A stretch of DNA of 64,000 bases from Syngnathus acus. Its lineage: Eukaryota; Chordata; Actinopteri; Syngnathiformes; Syngnathidae. The stretch spans positions 5,105,053 to 5,169,052 of the forward strand of contig NC_051093.1 of assembly GCF_901709675.1 (NCBI RefSeq), given 5' to 3'. The notes beneath the pieces were generated by a model, which saw nothing but the letters and a program-made list of their open reading frames with translations, did not search any database and had not been told where the DNA came from. Position 1 is the first letter of the stretch. Every line of letters begins with the position of its first letter. A program made the translations under genes and the position numbers. Of this stretch, positions 1 through 30,900 are shown piece by piece.

Positions 1-1739
<1,739 letters not shown>

Positions 1740-1770
1740 TTTAGGCAGGCGGCTGCTGGAAACTTGTCAC

Positions 1771-4700
1771 CTGGAAGAGGAACAGAAACATTTGAATTGA
1801 CTTCAGCAGTTGCCACGGCGACACTGCATAACACGCAAGAGAAGTCCTCACTTTCACTTTTTCATCACATCATTGTTATTGTGTGACTCCAGATTGACCC
1901 CCCGCCATCCTGCTCCACCCCCCCCTGTCTGGCTAATTTTATCCGTCCATTTTTCGTGGGTCACAGTCGCCGGTGCGTGTTTGTTTCTCTTCTTAGTCTG
2001 CGTAGAAGAAGAGTTACGGGGGGAAAAGTTTCCTGGCAGCCAATTCCAGGACAGAGGTTTGAGACTCGCAGCCTTATTAGGAATCGTCTGCGCACGCGAA
2101 CTTCTGCCTCGCAAAAATCGAGCTTAAGGTCTTCCATGCCCCCTCCTCCCTCTCGTTTCTTTCTCCACCATTTGCCCAAACGTCAGCTGATGATCAGGAG
2201 TTCTCAGCTGGTCCAACTGTGCTCTGTGCTAATTGCGTAGGAGCGTGATGTATTTTTCTCAAACACATGACCGTTTGTTCCTACCACAAGCTCAGCCCGC
2301 ATCACAGTTTGGAAAAAAATTAACTTCCTCGGTCCTAGCGGATGTAATATTTAACTCGATTCAGACAGATGACTTTCAGTGTTTGATTAAATCATTATCA
2401 TTATCACGGCTGTCACTTTTTAAATTCGGGATATTCTCTCATTTGTGGCTCGCTCGCTGCTGAAAAGTAGGACGCTTGGAAACGCTGACTAAATGAACTT
2501 GGTATGTTTGAAGTCCCCGAATCAGTTTAATGTCTCGCTGCCATTCCGCTTATCTGTGCCCTTCATCACCCGCTCATACCAACACCGCCACACACACACA
2601 CATTCCTACATACAGTACAAGCGGGGCCATTTTGACATTGAGGCGTAGTCGCTTTAGCTGTTGAAAAGAGAGTCAGTTCCTGCAGTTTGATAGGTTTGAT
2701 GAGTAAGCCAAAATATTGGAGCACGCTTCCAGAGAGGAATTTGTCTTTCCAGCAGCGATTTGGATGACTTTTCACAAGCAGGATTTATGGCGACCAGGAA
2801 AATGGGTGATGGGAAATACATGAAGACCAAATCAGTGACGTGGAATAATCAGAATCAATGATGAAGGCGCTGTGTTTCGTTTTGGGACTCTGTTTATATC
2901 TCCAGTGTGGAATTAAAGTGTCACATTGATGTTTGGTGTTCTACAGAGTAGTGTGTGTGTGCGTGCGAGGGGGCGGAGTTGACAGGGGACAGTTGATGAG
3001 ATATAATTAGAGTGTGCAGCTACGCAACCAAACATCCTCAACTTGGCCGACTGGCAGCCGAGACACGATTCAACTCTGAGACACAAACTCTTTTTTTCCC
3101 ACATCAGCGCCCGAAAAAGCAAAAAAAAAAAAAGGGGGGGGGGGGGGTTACGCCCACAGCAACAAGCCTCCCTCCGCATCTGTCTCGCTGGCAGTCATGC
3201 ACTCTCCCCCGCGTGCACGCTTTGCACTGAGAGTTCCATTGAGATGATAAACTAACAGAGACGGCCTGTTCTCACTCATTTTCGAAGCCTTTAAACAAAA
3301 AAAAACAAAAAAAAGTCGTCATACTGCCATTTTCAACCTCATGCAGGACAAAAAAAATAAATGACTAGCTCCGCCCCCTTTTGTGGTGATCCCTTCCAGT
3401 GCATCTGCGTGTCAAGTTAATGGAGGTTAACTCCTCCACTGCCTTGCCTGTAAGATTAAAAACCCGTCGTGGGAAAGATTCGGGTCAGCCTGCGCTCAAT
3501 TCACATCTGTGGAATGTCCCGTAAGATTTTCACATTGCATGTTTGACCTCCCCGGCACTCCCGCGCGCCGCTATCTGCAAGAGATGTGATTCACAGGACG
3601 TGTAGAGATTTTCTTTCAAAAGCTCGGGACCACCCCGAAGAGTTTCAAATCGATGTGGTTGTGACTCCTCCAAGTGTATCAAACTCACCGCTTGCACTCG
3701 AACTGAGTCACCTCACTGCTGTTGCCATTACAAAAGGATTAAATCTCACTGTTGCAAAGTCAGTTTTTTTTTTTTTTTTTTTTTCCCCCACTAAGTTTCC
3801 CAAGCCCGAGAATGGTTTTTGAATTAAGAAGAGCATATTTTCCGTTTCATACCAGCAACGACGGGGGCTCGCTCGTCGCCGGTTTTTCTTTAACTGCCGT
3901 CCTTCTTTTGCTTTCTTAGGCCGCCGCCTGCAAAAAAACAACAAGAAAATGTTTAATGCGATGAACGACAACTATTACTCATGAAAAAAAAAAAAGGGTA
4001 AAATTGTAGTCATCAGACATTGTTCGCTACGCCATTAAAGTTGTTGACTCAGAGATAAAAAAGAGCCCGATGTCTGGTTGGAAGAGGCCGGCCCACGCAA
4101 CATTCTAAACACTACTTGCAACGCCAGCAAAAACATTCCAAGCTTTCTGAGAGACACCGCCGATGTGAACAATAAAGAGACGCCGACCTGCTTGCGGCGC
4201 GGCCGGTAGCTCCGAGGCGGCCGAGCATCTCCTCAGGGGTTGATTGTGAAATGTGTTCTTTGAACAGCTGCACGAGTCACCTTCAAATTCACGGTTAAGG
4301 TCAGGAGACGGAAACCACAATTCCACCAATCAGCTTGCGGTTTGGGACCATAAATCTGACCTTGTGTTTCCACCGCCAGGTGTGACAGCAAAATAATGTG
4401 ACGTCATTACATGACAAGTACAAGATGGTGGATCAAACCAAAAGTACAGTTTGTCATTATCAAGGCTTTACATTCCTTTGCTGTGTAGGGAGTAGCGTGA
4501 CCGCGTCTGCTGACTGTCAAACTTCAACGGCCATTTTTTATTTATTTTTTTATCAAGTTTGCCGTGACCTTTTCCAAAGATCAAAACAAGCCTTGTTGTT
4601 GCCGCTGCTGCTGAGCTCATTGTGTCACGTCAGAGGCGCTGCCGTGTCGTGAGGGCGGAGTGGCCCGGGTAGCAACAGCCCTTTTTCGCCGAACTGCAAA

Positions 4701-7700
4701 CCACAAAGAGCCATTCATGCAAGGGCCTCCGTTCCACAGCTGGTTTTAATATCAAGCGAGGCGGGGCATCTGCGGAGGAAGACAGACAGCGTGTGCACGT
4801 CCCCACCTCAAAACAAACAAATAAATGCACAAGTGTTGTTTAAGACCCACACCCTGACACTCAAGTGGTTTGGATTTCCAGGAAACGCACCACTAAACGC
4901 TTTGAATCTTGATTAGGCCAAAAAACACGCTCAGACGGAAGATGATGAAGCGTTTTTAGGCTACAACCCGCCGTTTGTGCGTAAATACTTTGAACTCACG
5001 GATCCCGTCCAAAGCCTTTCCCGCTCCTACGTATCCACAAACACAGCTGAGGCCTTGAAGCCAGGTAAGAACTTCCAATTTGTCAGGAGAAACATTTGCA
5101 ATGACATTTCCCGGGTAATTAACGCTAATGCGTGGAGGTCCGATGGAGGAAGGCTTTACAGGAAAGGGAGAAACCCCCAAGGGCCCGGTAACAACCGGGT
5201 CACTTCCTCCCAACTAAGGCAAACAACGTGAAAGTAAAGCGAAACGTTTTTTGAGTGGAAACTTTCGCCCACGAGTGGGAATCACTGCAAATCCAGGATA
5301 TAGTCAAGTCCCACATGGGCGAGCACACACATGAAGGAGATCACGCACAAGCTCAGAACTAACAAAAAGTCAATATGTAATTTAAAAAGTCTTCGCCCCG
5401 GAAGATGACTATGATTTCTACATTCCACGTCTAAAAATACTCGGACAAAAGAGCGAGCTCATGAGGAGCAGAAGGCAGAGAGAGCACTTTATCTCTCCCG
5501 ACTGAAGCTCATTTATGGTCAAGACTTTCTTTCCTCGGGGGCCACGAATCTTAATGGAGACGCACCAAGCGGTTACACAACAGCAGGGACGTGTCTATTC
5601 GCTGAGACGTCTGGGTCTGCCTCCGTGTGGAAAACAGATGGCTTCTTTCAGTCCACTATAGAATACGTCAGTAAAATGTATACAGTAGATTGTTAACATG
5701 AGGAGATCTTAGCGTGCTGGAATTTGCCGACCTCGTGACGCACGCGGCGACACGGACGGGCCAATGGGATGCCGCCACCGGGACTCTGCCCTTTTGGAAA
5801 AATCCCTGCTCCTCGCATTAAAATGCAGGACGGAGGCGTTAAGGATGGCGGCGTGCTGAGCGGTTTGGCGCTGGCCTGAGAGGGAGGGGCCGGGCGGCTC
5901 GCGTTACTCCTTGAGCGTAAACGCCCGGCGGCACGGCTAGTGGGTCATCACAACAGGAAACTGAGCAAGGGAGAGGCACCGGAAAGAAACAAGCTAAAAA
6001 AAAAAGGGGGGGGGGGGTTTAATTGAGGGTGGGGATTAAGAATGATGGCAGCGGCAGCAGTCGTCAAGGGAGGAAGAGGAAGACCAGACGGAAGGAAGAT
6101 GCTTGTTCAAAGCGGAGATGAGGTTAAATGCTCTGGTCCGGTGGAGATGGGATGCCAGAGCACGGGAAGTCATTTTAGTCCGCAGATCTTATCGGTTCCT
6201 TCTCTCATTTAATAAGCCTGAAACAATACAATATTGAAACTGAAAAGTAGTGGACGACACAATCCCCCCCCGGTTGTTTGAGTTTCAGGTTTCCATTCTA
6301 TTAGGGAAGCTCAAGTTGGATTACTGGACTTTCCTCTTCATCCCAATGAGACCGTATGCCCATATGAAAACAGTACCCGCCTATGTTTTTGCACTGGGAC
6401 AGCATATTTGTTTAGACTCCTGCCATAAGAACACATGCTTTTTTCTTTAATTAAATGCCCGAGTACGCAATATTCAAGATTCAAACCCTGCAAGTTAGAA
6501 ATAATAGGCCGCCCGTTGCCTTTATCCTGATGAACTCTTTCATTCATCAGCTAAGGTCCATTAAAAAGTCGTTTTCCTTCGCCACGCACTCTCTAAAGAC
6601 ACTTTGAATGTTAAACAAGAGAAAAAAAAGCTTCCTTTCATCAAGGAACTTTCCACATTTGAGTGATACATCGCATTGTTGCACAAGAACAGATGCTTCA
6701 TTATCAAGCCGTGCACTCGGTCGGCAACGTCACGCAGGTTCCGGACTGTAATTTCATTAGTCCTGCCGGCGTGTGGCCCGGTGTGCAAATGGGGTTTATG
6801 ACCCCCGCATTCCATCGCAGCCCCCAGCGAGGGCGTCCGAAAGTTGCAACGGGATGCATTGCATTCCAGAGACGTAATTCCACGGGGTCCCCAGGAGTTA
6901 AAAACAATGCCGAATCCCGTTACATTTGGTAGCGAACAGCTCAGGGTCGTGTTACGGCTGTAACAAAATGGTTCCAGTGGGTGGTTTTGAAGCATTCGGT
7001 TGGGTGGGCTCACTTCAACGAGTGTGACACAAACAGAGGAGCCGCACAGCACTCAGCGGGTCGACCGCTGGTATTGAACGCGGCCCGCTGCACACCAGCG
7101 CCAACAGTGCCACATTGTACAGAGGATTGGTACATGTGGTGTACCAGCCAAGCCCGTGACTACACCCCCGCATCCTGCCGTGGTCCGCATATTTCTCATC
7201 AGAGCAACATGTGACATCAGTTCACTTGAGAACCCAGACAACTGGGCTTATTATCAAATAGCTTGCCAGAAAAGTGTGTCATAGACAATCCCATGTGGAC
7301 TTTTTGGGTCAGTCACCCTTCATCCATCTATTGAGGAGCCCTGCCAAAGCTTCAGGCGCCCGCTGGACAGCTCCAACTAGGCAAGCTCATTTTGAGGGGG
7401 GGAGTGAAGAAAAAAAAAAGTGGACCAACATCTGGAAGCAATGAGGAGCAGAAAGCGCGGACCCACCCTCTCCCCTGAGCAGCTGCATGAATATTCGCGT
7501 TTTTTTTGTTTTTTTTTAGTAATGACACTGTAAAAAATGATTTGCCTTAGGCATGGATGGTGGGCGGGTGGGGCGTCACATGTTATGCTGTAATGCTGAC
7601 ACTTCTTTGGTCAAACAAGTTGTAACAATTAGCACGCACTACACAAATAGCCTTTAGAACCTTTAGAACAATACACGAGATGATTGATGGACTGGATACA

Positions 7701-8134
7701 GAAATTTGATGCACACAAAATGGATGAAGACAATTGACCGGGATGAAAACGTAAACATAAATGTTCTACGGACGACTATTTCGAATTTTGATTCAAATTA
7801 TTATAATAAAAGCGAATATTGCAAATCCCGCTAGCTTGAAGAGCACGAGACCCATACATCACATGGCAAAAGGACGTGAAAGAAAACTAATTTTAACAGC
7901 CAAATTTACTATGTTTAAAAGCAAATGAGCATTTTAGAAGCTTTATAACGACCTTACTTTTCGGAAAAAATAATAATAAAATAGGACCGACTGTTTCGGG
8001 GTGAAAAAGTCAAAGCTAGCGGCTCAAGCGATGCACGTGCCAATCGCACTCAATGAAAGAGCTTTCCTTTTTTTTTTTTTTACTCCTTTTGTTTTTAAAT
8101 AGCAAATTAAACAGAAGTAAGAGGCTGCTCTTAC
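1771..8134 (-). other. kank2: Probable kank2 intron 1 (6.4 kb), no supportable gene
   Basis: This lies between the probable non-coding first exon and the ATG exon. It holds simple tracts, notably A-then-G runs at about 3120-3147 and 5996-6017 and a T run near 3764-3784. Open frames here, such as one of 163 codons on the minus strand at 6561-7052, show no recognisable domain and are not bounded by splice sites. I see no RNA gene or transposon with clear ends. Confidence 0.5.
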
Positions 8135-8250
8135 CTGCCCCCCGTCTTTGTAAATCCTTCCAGCCGCCTCGGCCTGGGAGCGCTCACTGACAGACAGACA
8201 AAAACACCGCAGCCAGGATGCTCGGCGCGCCTCCTCCTGCGCTTCTTAAA
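8135..8250 (-). promoter_or_regulatory. kank2: Probable non-coding first exon and promoter of kank2
   Basis: On the minus strand a GC-rich segment ends in a consensus donor (GGGGCAG then GTAAGAG, junction at 8135/8134), correctly oriented to splice to the UTR acceptor at 1771/1770. A TATA-like CTTTAAGAA lies at about 8243-8251, which would place the transcription start near 8215-8225. It lies just past the probable dock6 3' end, as expected for tandem genes. No transcript evidence is available, so other first exons are possible. Confidence 0.45.
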
Positions 8251-8331
8251 GGGCCAGCAGCACCCATTCCACGGTCCTGCAAGTACAAACATTTTTTTTT
8301 CTTCAAATAAATATAACTACTACGGCTTAAA

Positions 8332-8337
8332 TTTATT
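8332..8337 (-). terminator. dock6: Candidate dock6 polyadenylation signal
   Basis: AATAAA on the minus strand (TTTATT at 8332-8337) lies about 1.45 kb past the dock6 stop codon and just before the probable kank2 promoter. A second AATAAA at 8615-8620 is an equal candidate. The stretch from there to 9781 holds no gene and is best read as dock6 3' UTR. Confidence 0.4.
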
Positions 8338-9781
8338 TACCACTCAAAATAAACATCCTTTTGCAACAACGGCTTGATGCTCTCATTTTATTCTTGCAGA
8401 AGAACAAGGGAATTTGATCAATTAGTACAGTTAAGTAAGCGTTGTTTTCATCACATAAAAAAAAAAAAAAAACATCAGTTCTCATACTCAACAGGGAGTT
8501 ATAATTGGGTTCCAAATGCCTTTGTCCTGTTTTCTTCCATAAAATGCATTACTTTTTATGGAGAAACCCCTGCTGGACATTAATGAGATGTGCTTTCCCC
8601 CCCACCAGGGGTTATTTATTTTACAAGTCTTCTAATTAGTCAAGAGATACTATTAAATGTGTATACAGTACTTGCACTAAAGAATGTGTCAAACTTTCAT
8701 TTTGACTACCCTATAAAGAATCAAATGGAAAATATACAACCAGCACTATAACTGAACTCAAATATAAATACAAGTGCAAAAAACAGCACATATATATACT
8801 CATCCTGTAACAATATTTAAGCCTTAAGCCATTAAATTGTAGGAAAAGTAATTTAATAGAAGACAGTAATAGAAAAAGCTCACGTAAATAAATAAAACAT
8901 TTATCGAAGAGGTAAAAAAACAACAACGGAGTCTTGGTAAAACAAGAAAAGCACTAATATTTCTACAACAGTGTGAGTTTACAATAGTGCAAGATAATTG
9001 TGACAGTAGTAGTAAAAACAATATCAGTTCATTCAGAGGAGCTCAAATGCTGTGACATCACAGAGTGGATGCAGGGACCTGGTTAAAGTCACAGTTTGGA
9101 CAGATTTGCTGAGGCAGTGCAGTGCGTTTTGTAGCAGGGCGTCTGACTTTCAACATCATTAACCCCCGGCAGGAGTCCGACCGGGGACCTGAGGCCTGAA
9201 AGAAAACTCACCTCCAATCAACAGTGCAAATTAAATTCCTGCAATAGGGGGGTGAGGACGGCGGAATGTCAGTTAATTTGGTGTGTTGACGGCAAGAGAA
9301 AACTCCTGGGAAGATCATAATTGAAAGTCTTGGGCCACCGGCGGTGATTCCCAACGATGTCTCAACAAGGCAGCAAAACAAAGCAAATAAAACGAAAATG
9401 AGAAACCCAACCAGTTTGGAGTCTAAACACATCTAGATCCAAAAGATAAAAATTGGTTCTGTTAAGACTTTGTCCAAAGCGTCTTTTTTGGTTTCTGTGC
9501 AGGCGCCTGTTGAAGCGTGAGAATGGTGCCACAGTCGCGCCTTTAGAAGAAAAAAAAAAATGTTTGCAGTGCAGATAACCTTCCAGTATAAACAGATGAG
9601 GTGTGAGAGTGGCAGCAGGGAGGCTCGGAGTGATGTGTGTATGATAAAGACGTAGGGGGCGGGTGATTATCGCACGACAGGGTGTCGAGCGTGTGTGTGT
9701 AGTAACACATCGACATTGTGTGTGCCTGTGACAGTTGCTGTTGGGACAGGGCAGGTGGCGAAGCTGTCAGTCAAATTGGCA
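8338..9781 (-). other. dock6: Probable dock6 3' untranslated region
   Basis: This is AT-rich sequence between the dock6 stop codon and the candidate poly(A) signals. No conserved open frame, repeat unit or RNA gene is recognisable. The boundary is inferred only from the position of AATAAA motifs. Confidence 0.4.
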
Positions 9782-26803
<17,022 letters not shown>

Positions 26804-27060
26804 GGCGTGTCCCCATGTAACAGTAACTCGTCGAAGACGAGCGGGGGTGGGGGGGTACTCTCGTACTTTTACTCCCGTCCCGTCCGGTGTTGTGTGTTTT
26901 TGTGGTGAGGAGGGCGAAAGGGAAAGAGAACCAGAGAGCGCTTCCTCCTCCTCCGAGTCCACGCTGGGAACCTGGCCGGGATCCCTTGTTCCTCCTAGTG
27001 GTCGGGAGGCAAGCCAGTGTCAAGTCATCCGTGAGTAACACGTTTACTTCCGGTATTGCT
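26804..27060 (-). promoter_or_regulatory. dock6: Probable dock6 5' leader and promoter region
   Basis: This is GC- and CpG-rich sequence immediately upstream of the dock6 start codon (ATG at 26803). The open frame continues upstream on the minus strand, but the vertebrate start (MxxSERRAFAHKINR) and the end of similarity support 26803. A CATCC/GTGAGTAA donor-like site on the plus strand near 27030 hints at divergent transcription, but there is no coding support. Confidence 0.4.
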
Positions 27061-27789
27061 TGAAAATAAATGACAAACACGCTCATCATTTAATTTGGCG
27101 TATGAGACGATACCAGTGCTACTTTATGTTTCGGAATCGACTTGGCCCAGTTGCACAATTTGACAAGGGACGCCAAATATACAATGATATCATTTGCATA
27201 AAATACATCGAATGAACGTGTCATCTCTGTGAAACGGTAATCGTTATTTTGATGTATTTCCGTTCTGCTTGCGCTGACTTAAGAGCCTTCTCGGCCTCCG
27301 TCGTACCTGCATAACGCAGATAGCTCACCTGACCGGTTTGGAGAATTTAGGAATTGTCAGTCAAATTCAAATAAATTCTGATCTACACATGCACACACGC
27401 GTAAACAAATTATTTATATAATAGTGTATCATAGTGTAATTTCTAGCCCTGAAACGTGCTTTAAAAGACGTTTAGACGCAAGGACAACAAAGTAAGAATG
27501 AAAACTCGAAAGACAACTGTACAGTAGTTCTTTGTTGTCACGTCAAGCTGTGCGGCTGCACAACACCGACACCTATCGAGGACATCGAGGCTGGCAACGT
27601 CATCCTCAGGTGCGATAGGGAGAAAACTCCTGCAGATGGAGCTGTAGACCACGAACGAAAAAACAAAACAGCCGGTTGTCACATTTGACCTCTACGGGAG
27701 ATAGCGCGTTATGAAGTATTCTGCAGTTTTTTCAAACATGGTACTTTCATAATGACAGAGCTATAATTGATGCACTGAATCTTGAAATT

Positions 27790-27985
27790 TGTATATCCAT
27801 CTATTTTTTTTATATAATTCTTATCCTCATTCGGGAGATTGGTGATCTTGTGCTTATCCTAGCTGAGTTTGGGTTCGAGGTGAGGTACTTCCTGGATTGG
27901 TCACCAGACTATCAATCACAAGTCCCAAATGACCATTCACACCTTTAAAACAATTCAGAGTCTAAATGTATGTATTTTCATACAA
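27790..27985 (+). repeat. Decayed teleost interspersed repeat (LINE-tail or SINE-like)
   Basis: ATCCATCTATTTTTTTTATA, CTTATCCTAGCTGAGTTTGG, CCTGGATTGGTCACCAG and CAATTCAGAGTCTAAATGTA follow the order of a very common fish repeat (cttatcccagctgac, cctggactggtcgccag, caatttagagtc). The copy is diverged. I recognise the repeat but not its exact family; an L2/CR1-type LINE tail is possible. Confidence 0.55.
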
Positions 27986-30900
27986 ATGACGAGTGACAAT
28001 GACTAATGGTTGAGCTGTCAGTAGATTGTGACGGTCCCTCATCCTCAGACGAACTCATTCCATACCCACCAACAGCTGCCTATTAAGAATGAATACAGCC
28101 ACGCCGCAGCAGCCTCTTCCTCCCCTCCTCCTAGCCCACTATTCAGCACCCTGGAGAGCGTCTGCAGGTAGCCGAGCTGCCTTCAGTAAGGCGGCTGGCT
28201 GTATGAATGGCGTAGTAGAAAAGGTCATGAAGAGACAAAAGGCTGAAAAATGTGGTATTTTCTTAAGCCTTTTTCTCTTTGTGCTGCTTTTCTTCACAAA
28301 CAGAACACGGTTCGTGCAAATCAGAGGCAGGAAGCTGTTTCTTGAATGCGACTTGCAGTGTTTGTGTGACATTGCAGCGTCCTTGTCTTGCCTGAGTAGT
28401 TGCAAGCCCCACCTCCTTCTCTGAGCCTGCCTCTCCTCCGTTTTTCCCTTTTCTGCCCGCACCTTACTTGCCTCGCCGGCTTTCAATTCCTCGACCGGCA
28501 CCATTGTTCCAGTGCCCAGCCCCCACCACAGCGAGACCCCCCCCCCCTTACACACACACACGCCCCTCCACCTCCTCCTACCACCCCAGCCGCCGCCACT
28601 GCTGTGCAAGCGAAGAACAAAAGAGCGAGTGTCAGACACCACCCACTAGATCTCTTTCACTCCACGGCCCCCACCTCACTTCCAGATGGGGTTGCCTTCT
28701 TTTTTCCCCAAACAAGGTTTCTCTCAACCCCAAGAGTCCTCCAAAATGGACCCCTCCACCCCGAGAGGCCATTACTCAGCTGCCCGTCATCCACCTGCTC
28801 CACCGCCACGCGCCCATAGCCGGGGTACGCCCATCCACCCCCCTCCCCTTGCCCCCTCGTAACCTTGGCCCCCTCCATCCCGCTCCACTAGGGACTACTA
28901 TTAAAATCATTAAACACTTTTTTGGAGTGAGGGGCTGCTTTCAGGATTTTAAGAGTCCCCTCAAATCAGATAATAGAGCAAAATTAGCTGTATTTAAAAA
29001 AAAAAAAAAATTAAAGGGGAAATCAAGTAAAAAAATGTCTTTATAAAAATATGTTCTATGTGTTCCCGCATATTAAAACAGAACTGTGATTAATTTTGCA
29101 TTTGTGTTTGAATTTAGCAGAAAAATTCACAAATACATTCTGACCCTCAGTTTGATCTCATCAATAATACTAACATCAATCTGCCTGCCTCAGCGGCGGC
29201 GCAGCACTACAAGGGCTCTTTTTTTTTTTTTTTTACTCCCGTCAAAGTGTCATCAGCATCTACGGGAGAAGCTCGGCGTCAACCTCCAACCTTGTCTCAA
29301 CCTTTGCCCTCCAGGCACGGCCAATGAGGTGATCCAACCAGAGAATACATCTGCTCATCCACAGCTGTTAGCGCTCCTGTGGAAGGGTTGGTAGGTTGCT
29401 GGCAACTAAAGCTAGGCTATATATTGAGTTAATCATTCTCCGAGGATTGGTAGACAGGTAGACCCACAAGAACCACAGCCGGTTCTTAAAATTCCTCACC
29501 AAGGATGAAACATTCCTATGAATCTGGTAGAAAACAAATACTGCTAGCATATTGCTATTCATGTTTGCTACATAGCAATCAAAGTCTTTTTACCTCAATG
29601 AATATAATTTATTATTAATAATAGCACACAGGGGCCCAAATGTTTGTGCTGTGCCTATATTTCATGCATGCTAGCCTGCAACTCACTAACAAACATTTAT
29701 GGAAATGTTCCCCTCAGTGTGTACTGCATAATCCATGCAGATGTATGCATATAATGTATTTATGGCCTCTTTACTGCACTCACTCTGGACATTTTGCAGG
29801 CCGCCTTGGCTGCAGGAATTGAACCCCCCTCCCCAACCTCCCCCTCTTTCTCAATCATTTTAGCTACCTTCCCCCACCAACACCCCCCCAACACCAGCAT
29901 CTTCTGGTCCCTAAGGGCACGAGCACCCAAATCAATTGAGAGAAAGAAGAGTGCACTGCGGTCCTCCCCCTACATCTGTCAGGGAGGGACCGCAGGATGG
30001 GGGGGGTGCGCTCGTGGGGCCCAACGGGAGGAACAATATCACTCCATCTGTCACAGAGCGTTTCATCTCAGACGGGATGAAATATAGCTTCCAAATACAT
30101 CCAGCTTTATATCATCTGATATCATTTACACGTATTAGCTTACTGCAACTCCCAGAAGCGGCGCAGTATAGCGAGCGGCTATTTTGTATTTGATTACCGT
30201 ACACCCACTGGCGAGAAGTCGCCAACCGCCTTGCAAATCACACTTGAAGCTAAACACCATGAATATCCCCCACAAGACATAACAGCATCACATCGAAAAA
30301 AAATAACATGTATGTATACAATATACATATATATTAGGGGTGTCGTAAAAAAATTGGTTAGAATCAGAAAACTGAGAGTGAGTGCGGTGCAAGGGCCCTC
30401 GATTTTTGCACAGCTTTCTGATGTACACTCTCATGTTGACATCATCAAATCACACCGAAGAGGCTGACAAAGTGTCTGGCGTTTTGATTCGTAAACAAAC
30501 AAGCTAAGAAGAGCACAAAATGGCCTGTTTATAAGGCAGAGGAGAGAGCTCCATCCATATCCCCGAGGGCCATCATGCATCTTTGTGAGCAGCAGGTAGA
30601 GCTGCAATCTCAGTCATTCATATTTAATTCCACAAGAGTTTCCGGGCTAGACTAATGCGCTATTGATTTCAATTCTCCTATTACTGAAAGAAGAAGGAGG
30701 GGCCGAGTAGATGTGGGCACATAAGGGGGGGTGCGGCTGCTGGACTGCAGGGAGTGAGAGCATCAGAGGATTGATTGCAATAACTGGACTGTAAAAAAAG
30801 GAGGATGATGTCATGATTTGAATGAATGACTTAATAGAGACTCGTTGCGATATTAAAAAAGAAAAAAAATCATCACAAGCTAACCTTGCTAGTAGCTTAC

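Noticed and set aside
6561-7052. 163-codon minus-strand open frame in kank2 intron 1
   Set aside because: No domain, signal or splice structure is recognisable; length is within chance for GC-moderate DNA.
27000-27045. Possible divergent first exon opposite dock6 (CATCC/GTGAGTAA donor on the plus strand)
   Set aside because: There is a single donor-like motif with no coding continuation or matching acceptor; chance is likely.
28139-29046. Overlapping 167- and 192-codon frames upstream of elavl3
   Set aside because: The translations are low-complexity (Pro/Thr/His or Gly/Arg/Trp) from C/CA-rich repeats and look like composition artefacts.
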